Positions 1 to 9,102 of a stretch of DNA of 35,072 bases are shown here, piece after piece. Location of the stretch: contig CAYMSA010000010.1 of NCBI GenBank assembly GCA_964392965.1, forward strand, positions 1 through 35,072. Reading direction: 5' to 3'. The stretch comes from CAYMSA01 sp964392965 (GTDB taxonomy: Bacteria > Actinomycetota > Coriobacteriia > Anaerosomatales > Anaerosomataceae). Below the pieces are notes generated by a model. It did not search any database and had not been told where the DNA came from. It saw only the letters and a program-made list of their open reading frames with translations. A program made the position numbers and the translations under genes. How positions within the stretch are numbered: the first letter of the stretch is position 1; each line of letters begins with the position of its first letter.

Positions 1-21
1 CCTCGATCGCCAGAATCGCAT
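1..21 (-). CDS. Start of an unidentified gene, cut by the window edge
   Basis: An ATG at 21 on the minus strand is preceded by a strong ribosome binding site (GGAGGGGG, seven bases upstream). Only seven codons (M-R-F-W-R-S-R) lie in the window, so the product cannot be named. In many genomes hisS follows rel and this hydrolase, but these seven residues do not look like a typical HisS N-terminus. The gene is co-directional with the MBL hydrolase and starts about 150 bases after its stop. Confidence 0.35.
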
Positions 22-170
22 CGTGAGACCCCCTCCGATGTCCGGCTTCCCTCCATGTGCGGCGCGCACATCTCCTCCGCGAGATGCACACACCACGACC
101 ACGAGTACCACAGGGGGGGGCGAAAGTAGTATCCCTTTCCAGGAGATTTCTGACGAACGGTAGGTCGGCG
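22..170. other. Intergenic stretch with a G8 tract
   Basis: This 149-base gap separates the MBL hydrolase stop from the next minus-strand start. It contains a run of eight G at 113-120 (C8 on the minus strand) next to an AT-richer patch. A loose sigma-70-like -10 (GATACT) is visible on the minus strand, with a poor -35. No convincing hairpin or RNA gene was found. Confidence 0.3.
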
Positions 171-809
171 CTACGCCCTCGGGAAGAACGGGTTCACGCG
201 GATCTCGCGACCGATGGTCGTGTCCGGTCCGTGACCCGGATGGACGAGCGTCTCAGGTGGCAGCGCAGCAAGCCGGGCGACCGAGCGCGACAGAGCCCGG
301 CTGTCGCCGCCCTGCATATCAGTGCGGCCCACGCTGCCGGAGAAGACCGTATCGCCCGAGAAGAGGTGCGGCGGCCCGCCGGCGGGGTCCTCGGCGAACA
401 GGCAGATACCGCCGGGCGTGTGCCCGGGGGTGTGGATGACCCGGAACCGCAGTGCACCCGCTTCGAGCACCTCGCCGTCACGCAGGGTCCGATCCGCGGG
501 AGGGGCACTCGCCGTGAAACCGAAGATCGCGGCGCCATTGCCTGCCGGAGTCGTGATGCCCCCGGCATCGGCCTCGTGCACGAGCAGCGGAGCGCCGGTC
601 GCGCCGATCACGTCGCCCGCCGCCCCGAGGTGGTCGAAGTGCCCGTGCGTCAGCAGCACCCAGGCGACCGGGGCCTCCCCGATGGCCTCAAGCAACACGT
701 CAGCGTCGCCACCGGGATCGATGACCGCGAGCGGGCCACCGGTACCGTCATCGACGAGCCAGCAGTTCGTCTGGAGCGGACCGAGACCGAGTCGCCTGAC
801 GCGCATCAT
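171..809 (-). CDS. MBL-fold metallo-hydrolase, glyoxalase II-like
   Basis: This 212-residue single-domain metallo-beta-lactamase-fold hydrolase carries the metal signature T-H-G-H-F-D-H at residues 54-60. It also has the second and third ligand regions (HTPGHTPGG and SGDTVF) and the later GRTD stretch typical of GloB/YcbL-type enzymes. It lacks the C-terminal extension of classical glyoxalase II, so the substrate is open: hydroxyacyl-thiol esters or another small thioester. Its ATG overlaps the rel stop in an ATGA arrangement, so the two are probably translationally coupled. A small MBL hydrolase after rel is a recurrent neighbourhood and does not by itself prove a role in the stringent response. 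It is probably cytosolic, since no signal peptide is visible. Confidence 0.85.
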   Translation of the reverse strand: MMRVRRLGLGPLQTNCWLVDDGTGGPLAVIDPGGDADVLLEAIGEAPVAWVLLTHGHFDHLGAAGDVIGATGAPLLVHEADAGGITTPAGNGAAIFGFTASAPPADRTLRDGEVLEAGALRFRVIHTPGHTPGGICLFAEDPAGGPPHLFSGDTVFSGSVGRTDMQGGDSRALSRSVARLAALPPETLVHPGHGPDTTIGREIRVNPFFPRA

Positions 810-3007
810 GAGTTCCCCTTCTTGCGGGGGTTCTCGGGCATCGTACGGTGCGCGTCGAACACGCCGTTCACGCCCCGGACGGCACTCAGCACCCGCTGGA
901 GCTGGTTCACACTGCCAAGCTCCAACAGGAAGCGAAGGTAGGCCACGCCCTGCCGATCGGTGGAGATCGCCGCCGAGAGGACGTTCACACCGGCGTCCGC
1001 AAGGACGATGGAGACGTCCTGGAGCAGGCGCGTGCGGTCGATGGCCTCGATGAGCACCTCGACCTGGTAGGTGGTGGAGGCGCCCTCGTCCCAGTCGACA
1101 TCGATCATCCGCTCGGGGGTCTGCGCGACGAGCTCGCGGGCGTTGGGACAGTCGTCCCGATGGACCGACACGCCGCGCCCCCTCGTGACGAACCCGACGA
1201 TACGGTCACCGGGAACCGGATTGCAGCAGTGCGCCAGACGGACGAGCACGTCGTCGATACCGCGCACCCGGACGCCCGTGTGGCTCTTCCGGCGCGCAGC
1301 GGCCCGCGACGGGTGGATGACCGGCACGGGAACCTCGGGCTCAGGCTGAACGGCCGACTCCTTGGCGAGGATCTTGATGAGCTTCGTGACGACCTGCTTG
1401 GGGCTGATCTTGCCCGCACCGATGCCGGCGAGCAGATCGTCCGAGCCCTGGAGGTTCATGTCACCGGCGACCTGCACGAGCGCTTTGGCGAGCGTACTCC
1501 CGCTCGCGCCCAGGCCCTGCTTGCGCAGCACCTTCATGAGCTCATCGCGACCGTGCTGCAGGTCGTCCTCGCGCGTCACCTTCGAGAAGTAGCTGCGGAT
1601 CTTGCTGCGCGCCGACGACGTCCGGACCACGTTCAGCCAGTCGCGGCTCGGCCCCGAGCTCTTGCTCGTCAGGATCTCGATGCGGTCGCCCATCTGGAGC
1701 TCGTAGTCTAGCGTGACGATCGAACCGTTGATCTTGGCGCCCACGCAGTGATGGCCGACCTCCGTGTGGATCGCATAGGCGAAGTCGATCGGCGTGGAGC
1801 CCTTCCGAAGCGAGACCACGTCGCCCTTCGGCGTGAAGACGAACACCTCGTCCTCGAAGAGGTCGATCTTGAGCGCCTCCATGAACTCGCGCGGGTCCTT
1901 GAGCTCCGTCTGCCACTCGAGCATCTGCCTGAGCCAGGCGAGGCGCTGGTCGAAGGAGTCGTCCGAGGGACCGCCCTCCTTGTAGCGCCAGTGAGCCGCG
2001 ATGCCGTACTCGGCGGTGCGATGCATCTCCTCGGTGCGTATCTGGATCTCGAGCGGCCGGCCCGCCGGTCCGATGACCGTCGTGTGGAGCGACTGGTACA
2101 TGTTGAACTTGGGCATCGCGACGTAGTCCTTGAAGCGACCCGGGATCGGCTTCCAGATCGCGTGCACCGTCCCGAGGGCCCCGTAGACGTCCTTCACCGA
2201 GTCCACGATCACGCGGACCGCGATGAGGTCGTAGATCTCGCTGAAGTCCTTCCCCTGCTGCGTCATCTTCTGGTAGATGCTGTACAGGTGCTTGGGCCGG
2301 CCGGCGATGTCGCCGACGATGCCCACCTCCGCAAGCTCCTCCGAGAGCTGCTCGATGACCTGGGCGAGGTACGCCTCACGGGCCTGCCGTGTCTCGGCGA
2401 CCATCCGGCTGATCTGCTCGTACTTGCGCGGCTCGAGGTAGGAGAACGCGAGGTCCTCGAGCTCCCACTTGATCGCCGAGATGCCGAGCCGGTGCGCGAG
2501 CGGCGCGTAGATCTCCATCGTCTCGATCGACTTGCGGCGCTGCTTCTCCTCCGAAAGGGCGTCGAGCGTCCGCATGTTGTGGAGCCGGTCGGCGAGCTTG
2601 ATGAGGATGACCCGGATGTCCTTGGCCATCGCGATGAGCATCTTGCGGAGGTTCTGCGACTGCGCCTCGGCAAGCGAACTGAACTTGATCTTGCCGAGCT
2701 TGGTGACCCCGTCGACGAGCGCCGCCACCTCTTCGCCAAAGCGCTCCCGGACCTCCTTCAGGCTGACCGGGCTGTCCTCCACCACGTCGTGCAGAAGCGC
2801 CGCCTGGATGGTGGCCGTGTCGAGGTTCAGGCCGGCGAGGATGAGTGCGACCTCGGCGGGATGGATGATGAACGGCTCACCGGACTTGCGCTCCTGACCG
2901 GCGTGGTGCTCGGCCGCAAACGCGTACGCTTCCTCCACCCCGGCGAGGTCCACCGAGGGGTTGTAGGAGCGCATCTGCGCTTCGATACGTTCGAGTGCCG
3001 AGTTCAT
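806..3007 (-). CDS. rel: Bifunctional (p)ppGpp synthetase/hydrolase (Rel)
   Basis: This 733-residue RelA/SpoT-family enzyme makes (p)ppGpp from ATP and GDP/GTP during starvation and hydrolyses it again. In order it has an HD hydrolase domain (H50, H73-D74, E77-D78, D140), the synthetase domain, a TGS domain and a C-terminal ACT domain. The synthetase contains R-F-K-D at 291-294. The RXKD form is characteristic of bifunctional Rel enzymes, whereas monofunctional RelA has EXDD, so both activities are expected. Length and order match full-length Rel. The ATG is preceded by GGAGCG and overlaps the stop of the upstream exonuclease-helicase gene (ATGA); the downstream hydrolase overlaps in the same way. 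All three genes are therefore probably one operon. Confidence 0.97.
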   Translation of the reverse strand: MNSALERIEAQMRSYNPSVDLAGVEEAYAFAAEHHAGQERKSGEPFIIHPAEVALILAGLNLDTATIQAALLHDVVEDSPVSLKEVRERFGEEVAALVDGVTKLGKIKFSSLAEAQSQNLRKMLIAMAKDIRVILIKLADRLHNMRTLDALSEEKQRRKSIETMEIYAPLAHRLGISAIKWELEDLAFSYLEPRKYEQISRMVAETRQAREAYLAQVIEQLSEELAEVGIVGDIAGRPKHLYSIYQKMTQQGKDFSEIYDLIAVRVIVDSVKDVYGALGTVHAIWKPIPGRFKDYVAMPKFNMYQSLHTTVIGPAGRPLEIQIRTEEMHRTAEYGIAAHWRYKEGGPSDDSFDQRLAWLRQMLEWQTELKDPREFMEALKIDLFEDEVFVFTPKGDVVSLRKGSTPIDFAYAIHTEVGHHCVGAKINGSIVTLDYELQMGDRIEILTSKSSGPSRDWLNVVRTSSARSKIRSYFSKVTREDDLQHGRDELMKVLRKQGLGASGSTLAKALVQVAGDMNLQGSDDLLAGIGAGKISPKQVVTKLIKILAKESAVQPEPEVPVPVIHPSRAAARRKSHTGVRVRGIDDVLVRLAHCCNPVPGDRIVGFVTRGRGVSVHRDDCPNARELVAQTPERMIDVDWDEGASTTYQVEVLIEAIDRTRLLQDVSIVLADAGVNVLSAAISTDRQGVAYLRFLLELGSVNQLQRVLSAVRGVNGVFDAHRTMPENPRKKGNS

Positions 3008-6000
3008 GGGCGCTCCGTGAGGGAGGTTGCGGCCCGGTCGTTGAGTCGTGAAGGCAGGATAGGCCGATTGAACGACTGCAGCAACTCGTCGGCCGTCGAT
3101 GCGAGTACGCGTCCGAGAAACGCCTCGAACAGTGCGCTCTCGCGCAGGCCCTCGGCATAGCGGACGGACGACGTGAGGTCGAGCTTGCGCTCGGGGGCCG
3201 GTGGCACGCTCAGCTGCCGGTAGGAGCCAGAGCCCTCGCTTCGCACGAGCCCGAGCTCGCGGAAGACGCTCAGCCCCGACGACACTCCCTTCTCGGTGAA
3301 CCGGGCCGCCGGGCGGCGCTTGTTGGCGCGCTCGGCAAGCTCGGCGTTCGTGATCTCGAACGAGCCGTCGCCCTCGGCGGCGAGATCGCGCAGGACGAGA
3401 TAGAGCGCAGCCAGGTCGTCACGCGCGGGCGCCTGCGCGCCGAGGATCATGCGGTTGAGCTTCGCGTCCTTCTCGCCGAAGAGCAGGTGCACGTCGGCGG
3501 GCGCGCCATCACGACCCCCGCGCCCGCACAGCTGGTTGAACTCGATCTCCCCCATAGGCAGGTGGTAGAGCACGACGTGCCGCACATCCGGGATGTTCAC
3601 GCCCTCGCCGAACGCCGTGGTGGCCACGACGATCGTGATCTCGCCGTCGCGAAACGCCCGCTCGACCGCGTGACGTGCGTCACGCGTCATGCTGGCGTTG
3701 TAGAACGCCACATGATGCACGAGCGCCGGCACGCGCGCGCGCAGCGTGCGGGCGAGCTTCACGGTACGCTCACGGCTGTTCACGTACACGATCGCCTTCT
3801 CGCCTCGCGCCGCAAGCGCCGCGATGAGCGCGTCCTTGTCGGCGGCACCGCGCCTGTCAGCGATCCGCAGGTTCTCGCGCACGGTGACGTCGATGACCTC
3901 GGCAGTCACGCCGAGGCCCTCGCGCAGCGCCTCCACCACGCCATCGGGGGCGGTCGCCGTGGCTGCGAGCACGAGCGGTGCATCACCCGAGACCCGAAGC
4001 GATGCGATCGTCTCACCGAGGCGACCGTATGCCGGACGGTGCCCCGCGCTCGCCTGGCCGGCGTGGTGCGCCTCGTCGACCACCACGAAACCCACCCGGC
4101 CCGTCTCCGCGAAGCGGCCGGTGTGCCGCTCGAGGAACTCGGGGGTGGTGAGGACCACGTCGACGGCACCCGAGGCGAGCGCGGCGAACACCTCATCACG
4201 TCGGCCGGGCGGGGACTCACCGGTGAGCGTGGTGACCGTGCATCCGATGCCGGTCAGGCGCTCCTCGAGGTGGAAGGCCTGGTCGGCCACGAGCGCTCGG
4301 AGCGGGTACACGAAGACCGACGCCCGGCCGTTCCGGATGGCCTCGCGGGCCGCGTGCACGTGGAAGACGAGCGACTTCCCGCGTCCGGTGGCCATCACGA
4401 GCAGCGTGGAGCGCCCCACGGCGAGATGCTCGAGCGCCTCGGCCTGTGCGGCGTGCGGCGGCCGGTCGCCGATGAAGTGACGGACGAGCGTCGCTGTGAG
4501 CGCATCGGTATCGAGCGTGCCGAGCTCCGCCCGACGCTCGGCGATGCGTGCCGCCTGCTCGCCGTCTGCGTCGGAGTCGCCCCGGCGGGTCACGAGCACG
4601 TTCACGCCGAGGCTCTCCCCCTCGCCTCCCCCGGTCACATCGGCGACCTCGACGTCGTAGCCGATGCCCGAGTCGATCAGCGGAGCGAGGACCCCCGCGA
4701 GGCGACGGTTCAGGTAGCCGACGCGGTCGCCGTACGGGTCGTAGAGCGCGCAGGCGTGCCCGTCGTAGCGGTTGTCCGGCTCCCGCTCGAGGCGCAGCGG
4801 CGCGCCCGGGACGAGCCGCCTCACGAGCTGCTGCCGACCATCGAAGGTCACGCCCGCGAGCTTGGTGTGGAAGCTCTCGGCGTCCTCGATGCCGTCGTAC
4901 TCGCCGCGCGCGAGGATCTCCTCGGCGTGCTCGAAGAGGTCCTCCACGAGCTCGCGCGCCGGCGCGCCCTCCGGAGCGACACGCAGCCTGATGTCGCGTG
5001 CGAGCAGCCGCACCCGCTCCACGCCGCGCCACTCGGCGAGCTCGAGCTCGAAGGCCAGGTCGACCGCAGCCTCGTGCTCGCTCAGGAACGCCGCGTCAGG
5101 CTGGCGGAACGCGATGCCCGGGATGGAAGCGACGCCGTCGTAGGCGCTGAAGGAGAGGTGCTCGTTGGCCCTGCCGACGAGGGCACGACGCGTCATGAAG
5201 ACGCCTGTCGCCGCAAGCAACGGACGCGGGTTCCCGCAGCCGAACGGCTCGAGCAGCGAGAGCTCGGTCGCAAGCTCGCGCGAAAGCGATTCGAGTTGGA
5301 CGTCGGCGTCGATGGTGATGCGGCTCACGAACGCGGCCGCCGGAAGCGATGCGAACGCGGCACGCAGACGGTCACGCAGTAGGCCGAGGTCGCGCGCGGG
5401 AAGCGTGACACCCACGGCCATCTCGTGTCCACCGTAGCGGATGAGGAGCGACGCGAGGGCGGTGACGGCGCCATGCAGGTCCACGCCCGGCACACTTCGG
5501 CCGGAGCCCTGCGCTTCGTCCCCCTCGATGCAGAACACGAGCGCCGGAACACCGAAGCGCGAGACCAGGCGCGAGGCGACGATGCCCCGGACCCCCTCAT
5601 GCCAGCCCTCGCCAGCGACGACGATGACGCGGTCGCCAGGCTGGAAGCTCTCCTCGACCCGGAGAAGCGCCTCCTCGAGGAGCGCCGCCTCCACCGACTG
5701 GCGCTCGCGGTTCAGGCCGTCGAGTCTCTCGGCGAGCTCCCCCGCCCGTGCGGCATCATCGGTCATGAGCAGCTCGAGTGCCAGCTCGGGTCCGGCCATG
5801 CGGCCTGCGGCGTTCAGCCGGGGCGCAAGCGCGAAGGCGACCTGATCCGCCCTGAGCGTTCCCAGCGCGACCCCCGCCACCCCGGCGAGCGCGCTCACTC
5901 CCACGCGCGGACGCTCGCCCAGGCGCCGGAGACCGTCGGCGACGAGCGCACGGTTCGCACCCTGCAGCGGAACGATGTCCGCGATCGTGCCGAGTGCTGC

Positions 6001-6681
6001 GAGGTCGGTGAGCGTCTCCCATACGTCAGCCCGGCCGATGAGGTCCCCCACCGCACGCACGAGGGCGAGCGCGACACCCGCACCGGCAAGCGGAGGCCCC
6101 GCGGCATCGAGCTTCGGGTTCGCCACCGGAATCCCCACAGGCACGTGCTCCCCCGGCTCGTGATGGTCCGTCACGACCACGTCGATCCCCCGGTCACGCA
6201 GCCAGTCGACCTCGACCGCGCTCGATATGCCACAGTCGACCGTCACGACGAGCGCAGGCGCCAGCGCCGTCACACGCTCGAGCGCCGCCGGGGTGAGGCC
6301 GTAGCCCTCGCGGAAGCGATCGGGCACGACGGCGGTCACATCTCCGCCGAAGGCGCGCAGGCCCAGCGTCGCGACGGCGGCCGCCGAGATACCGTCGAGG
6401 TCGAAGTCACCGAACACGACGATGCGCTCGCCGGTGCGGACCGCCCGGGCGACTCGCCCGGCGGCGCCGTCCATGCCCGGGATGGCCCCCGTGGGCGCCC
6501 AGTCCCGCTCGAGCGAGGGCGTAAGGAAGCGTTGCACCTCATCGCTCGTCATGACCCCCCGCGAAAGCAGCACCGAGGCGGTCACGTCCGAGAGGCCCGT
6601 CTCCCGCGCAAGACGTGCCACGGAGGCCGCGTCATACGACGCGCGCATCCACTTCTTCCGTCTCCCGGGTGTCGCTTCCAT
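3004..6681 (-). CDS. recJ: RecJ exonuclease fused to a HIRAN domain and a RecQ-like helicase
   Basis: This 1225-residue protein begins as RecJ, the 5'-3' single-strand DNA exonuclease of recombination and mismatch repair. It has motif I (GDFDLDG, 91-97), the DHH motif (172-174), a DHHA1 domain with YGGHEMAVG (416-424) and the RecJ OB region (about 455-570). A HIRAN domain follows (about 607-700, with REPDNRYDGHA at 633-643 and VGYLNRRLA at 654-662). A superfamily 2 helicase then has Walker A ATGRGKS (764-770), DEAH (869-872), TATAT (906-910) and QLCGRGGRDG (1050-1059), closest to RecQ but without its zinc and HRDC domains. A winged-helix-like tail (about 1105-1195) resembles the C-terminus of Bacillus-type RecJ. 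The ATG at 6681 follows a GGGGGTG binding site and fits the RecJ N-terminus; the open frame upstream of it is low-complexity and unlikely to be translated. The stop overlaps rel. Confidence 0.93.
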   Translation of the reverse strand: MEATPGRRKKWMRASYDAASVARLARETGLSDVTASVLLSRGVMTSDEVQRFLTPSLERDWAPTGAIPGMDGAAGRVARAVRTGERIVVFGDFDLDGISAAAVATLGLRAFGGDVTAVVPDRFREGYGLTPAALERVTALAPALVVTVDCGISSAVEVDWLRDRGIDVVVTDHHEPGEHVPVGIPVANPKLDAAGPPLAGAGVALALVRAVGDLIGRADVWETLTDLAALGTIADIVPLQGANRALVADGLRRLGERPRVGVSALAGVAGVALGTLRADQVAFALAPRLNAAGRMAGPELALELLMTDDAARAGELAERLDGLNRERQSVEAALLEEALLRVEESFQPGDRVIVVAGEGWHEGVRGIVASRLVSRFGVPALVFCIEGDEAQGSGRSVPGVDLHGAVTALASLLIRYGGHEMAVGVTLPARDLGLLRDRLRAAFASLPAAAFVSRITIDADVQLESLSRELATELSLLEPFGCGNPRPLLAATGVFMTRRALVGRANEHLSFSAYDGVASIPGIAFRQPDAAFLSEHEAAVDLAFELELAEWRGVERVRLLARDIRLRVAPEGAPARELVEDLFEHAEEILARGEYDGIEDAESFHTKLAGVTFDGRQQLVRRLVPGAPLRLEREPDNRYDGHACALYDPYGDRVGYLNRRLAGVLAPLIDSGIGYDVEVADVTGGGEGESLGVNVLVTRRGDSDADGEQAARIAERRAELGTLDTDALTATLVRHFIGDRPPHAAQAEALEHLAVGRSTLLVMATGRGKSLVFHVHAAREAIRNGRASVFVYPLRALVADQAFHLEERLTGIGCTVTTLTGESPPGRRDEVFAALASGAVDVVLTTPEFLERHTGRFAETGRVGFVVVDEAHHAGQASAGHRPAYGRLGETIASLRVSGDAPLVLAATATAPDGVVEALREGLGVTAEVIDVTVRENLRIADRRGAADKDALIAALAARGEKAIVYVNSRERTVKLARTLRARVPALVHHVAFYNASMTRDARHAVERAFRDGEITIVVATTAFGEGVNIPDVRHVVLYHLPMGEIEFNQLCGRGGRDGAPADVHLLFGEKDAKLNRMILGAQAPARDDLAALYLVLRDLAAEGDGSFEITNAELAERANKRRPAARFTEKGVSSGLSVFRELGLVRSEGSGSYRQLSVPPAPERKLDLTSSVRYAEGLRESALFEAFLGRVLASTADELLQSFNRPILPSRLNDRAATSLTERP

Positions 6682-6806
6682 ACTCACCCCCGTATTGTAT
6701 CGGGCAGTGTGACATCGGCGCTGCGGCCACCGCTCGCGGCGTCCTATATGCGACGGGGCCGGCACCACGATCGGCACCGGCCCCGGTCCAGCCCGAGACG
6801 ACACAC
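6682..6806 (-). terminator. Terminator-like hairpin after secF, with a possible recJ promoter
   Basis: Positions 6755-6784 form a 12-bp stem (GGGGCCGGTGCC on the minus strand, two G-T pairs) with a six-base loop, 22 bases after the secF stop. No T-run follows, so termination may be partial. Between the hairpin and recJ, TACAAT on the minus strand (6694-6699) is a possible -10 with no good -35. This would let recJ-rel start separately from the sec genes. Confidence 0.55.
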
Positions 6807-7724
6807 CTACCGGGCAGCGCGCGCCTCGTACTTCTTCTTGAGCGCCTGGAACCTCGGCTCGCGCTCCTTCCACACCGCGTAGAGCGGGCTTGCGAGGCTC
6901 ACGGTCGAGTAGGCTGCGGCGATCAGCCCGACGGTCATGGCGAAGGCGAAGTCGCGCAGCGTCTCCCCGCCGAAGAAGAGCAGGCAGGCCACCGGGATGA
7001 TCTGGATGAGGCCGGTGTTCACCCACCGCATGAGCATCTGGTTGATGGACTCGTTCGTCATGTCCATGAACGTCATCTTGTTGAGACCGGCCGCGTTCTC
7101 CCTGATGCGATGGAAGATGATGATCGTGTCGTACAGGGAGTACCCGAGAATCGTAAGAAGTGCAGCGATCGTGTTCGGCGTGACCTCGCGTCCGGATATC
7201 GCATAGATGCCGAGCACGATGAGCCCGTCGTGAATGAGCGCGACGACCGAGGTCACCGCCATCTTGTACTCGAACCGGATGGACGAGTAGACGAGGATCG
7301 CGACGATCGAGACCGCGAGTGCGATGAGTGCTGCCTGCGTCACATTCGACCCCCAGCCGGGGCCGATCGTCGTCACATTCGTCTCCTGGTCTGGCAGCCC
7401 CAGGTTGTCGGCCACAATCTCGAACGCCGCACTGGCGACCTTCGTGTCCGACTCGGCGGTGCGCACGATGAAGCCGCCGTCGCTCGTCGACTGGATGGTC
7501 GCGTTGGCGGTGTCGGGCACACCTGCTGCCTCGAGGGCGACACGCATGTCCTCGACCGTGGCGCTGCCGCCATCGGCGAACGTCATCACGGTGCCGCCCC
7601 TGAACTCGATGCCGAGCGTGAGGCCTTTCGTGAGCAGCACGACGACGCTCAGCAGTACGAGAACGGCCGAGATGGCGAAGAAGATCTTCCGCTTACCCAT
7701 GAAGTCGATACGGGTCCTAGCCAC
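6807..7724 (-). CDS. secF: Protein translocase subunit SecF
   Basis: SecF works with SecD at the SecYEG channel, using the proton gradient to help pull exported proteins across the membrane. The protein has an N-terminal membrane segment (IFFAISAVLVLLSVVVLL), the family motif GIEFRGGTV directly after it, a small extracytoplasmic domain and five C-terminal membrane segments. DTIIIFHRIREN lies in the conserved fourth-segment region. I place the start at GTG 7724 (M-A-R-T-R-I-D-F), eight bases after AAGGGGGG. An alternative GTG at 7733 overlaps that binding site. The start lies inside the secD stop region, so the pair is translationally coupled. The length of about 305 residues is normal. Confidence 0.95.
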   Translation of the reverse strand: MARTRIDFMGKRKIFFAISAVLVLLSVVVLLTKGLTLGIEFRGGTVMTFADGGSATVEDMRVALEAAGVPDTANATIQSTSDGGFIVRTAESDTKVASAAFEIVADNLGLPDQETNVTTIGPGWGSNVTQAALIALAVSIVAILVYSSIRFEYKMAVTSVVALIHDGLIVLGIYAISGREVTPNTIAALLTILGYSLYDTIIIFHRIRENAAGLNKMTFMDMTNESINQMLMRWVNTGLIQIIPVACLLFFGGETLRDFAFAMTVGLIAAAYSTVSLASPLYAVWKEREPRFQALKKKYEARAAR

Positions 7725-9063
7725 GGCTGGCACCCCCCTTCACGCCGAAGAGAGCAGGCACCTTGGCCATCGGCCCCTCGGCGAACAGGCGCACGAGCGG
7801 CGCGGTGAAGAGCAGGGCCGCCACCAGGTCGATGACGATGCCGAGGATGAGCGTGAAGGCGAAGCCGCGCACGGGCCCGATCGCGAAGACGTAGAGTGCG
7901 ACGGCCGAGACGAGCGTCACGATGTCGGCGTCGATGCTCGTGAGGATCGCGCTTCGCACAGCCGACTTGGCGGCGCTCCGGTGCGTCTTGCCGGCCTCGA
8001 TCTCCTCCTTGAGCCGCTCGAAGATGAGGATGGACGTGTCAACCGCCACGCCTATGGTGAGCACGACACCAGCGATGCCCGGAAGCGTCAGGGCGAAGAT
8101 GCCGAGACGAGACAGGATGCCCAGCACCCCGAGGAACAACACACCGTAGACGAGGAGACTGATGACACTCAGAAGACCCATGCCACGGTAGTACGCGATC
8201 ATGAACAGAGCGACGAGTGCGAGCCCGGCGAGCGCCGCGATGAGGCCCTCCTGGAGCGAGTCCTGCCCGAGCGTGGGGCTCACGAGTCGTGACTCGTCGA
8301 TGGCGATCGAGACGGGAAGCGAACCTGACTCGAGCACCGCCGCGAGCTTGTTCGCCTCCTCGACGGTGAAGCTCCCCGTGATCATCGTGTCGCCGTTGAG
8401 GATGGGGTTGATGACCGTGGGTGCTGACTTCGCGCGCCCGTCGAGGATGATGGCGATGGGGATCTCGCGCCCCGCGAGCCGCGTCGTGACGTCCGCCCAG
8501 ACGGCCGTCCCCTCGCTGTTCATGGAGACGCTCACAGCGGGATTCCCGTACTCGTCCGTCGTGACGATCGCATCGGTGATGACGTCGCCCGTCATGAACG
8601 CGGAGTACTTCGTGGGGTCGAGCTCGGGTACCGTCGTCGTGTCCTCGGACTGCTCGGCCGCGAGCTGCTCGTAGATGAGCGAGATCGTGTCCGTATCCGT
8701 CACGCTCGAGAGGTCGACGAACTCGAGCTTGCCCGGCTCACCGAGAAGCGAGAGGGCCTCTTCGGCGTTCGCCACGCCCGGCAGTTGGACCAGAAACGCG
8801 CTCTGGCCCTGTCGCTGCACCGTGGCCTCGCTCACACCGAAGCCGTCGACGCGCTCGATGAGGATCGTCTCCACACGGGTCATCGTCTGCTCGGTGAGTT
8901 CCTCGCCTTCCAGCGGTTCGACCGAGAGGATGACCGAAAGGCCTCCCCGCAGGTCGAGACCCTGCGTGATCTTCTGGTCGAGAGGCCAGAACTGCCAGAT
9001 CGACAGCGCCAGCAACACCACCAACACGAGCAGGCTGACCAAAGTACTCGTCTTCGACTTCAT
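7717..9063 (-). CDS. secD: Protein translocase subunit SecD
   Basis: This 448-residue membrane subunit partners SecF in protein export. It has an N-terminal membrane segment (residues about 8-25), the conserved GLDLRGGLSVIL motif and an extracytoplasmic region containing the P1 fold. Five C-terminal membrane segments follow, with the DTSILIFERLKEE motif in the conserved region. It is shorter than E. coli SecD because the first periplasmic domain is compact, as is usual in Gram-positive lineages. The nearest good binding site (GAGGAG) is about 12 bases before the ATG, which is long. A hairpin lies further upstream, so translation may be tuned relative to yajC. Confidence 0.96.
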   Translation of the reverse strand: MKSKTSTLVSLLVLVVLLALSIWQFWPLDQKITQGLDLRGGLSVILSVEPLEGEELTEQTMTRVETILIERVDGFGVSEATVQRQGQSAFLVQLPGVANAEEALSLLGEPGKLEFVDLSSVTDTDTISLIYEQLAAEQSEDTTTVPELDPTKYSAFMTGDVITDAIVTTDEYGNPAVSVSMNSEGTAVWADVTTRLAGREIPIAIILDGRAKSAPTVINPILNGDTMITGSFTVEEANKLAAVLESGSLPVSIAIDESRLVSPTLGQDSLQEGLIAALAGLALVALFMIAYYRGMGLLSVISLLVYGVLFLGVLGILSRLGIFALTLPGIAGVVLTIGVAVDTSILIFERLKEEIEAGKTHRSAAKSAVRSAILTSIDADIVTLVSAVALYVFAIGPVRGFAFTLILGIVIDLVAALLFTAPLVRLFAEGPMAKVPALFGVKGGASRG

Positions 9064-9102
9064 CGCCCGAGATCTCTCCTCACGTGCGCCTCCCCCTCAT
9101 CC

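Noticed and set aside
1748..6882. Long plus-strand frames (1748-3160, 3487-5382, 5425-6882)
   Set aside because: They are GC-driven mirror frames of rel and the RecJ fusion, with Arg/His/Asp-rich composition and no domain resemblance.
6682..7026. N-terminal extension of the RecJ fusion reading frame by 115 residues
   Set aside because: The extra residues are Arg/Pro-rich, overlap secF and its terminator hairpin, and precede a well-placed ATG at 6681 with a binding site and a normal RecJ N-terminus.
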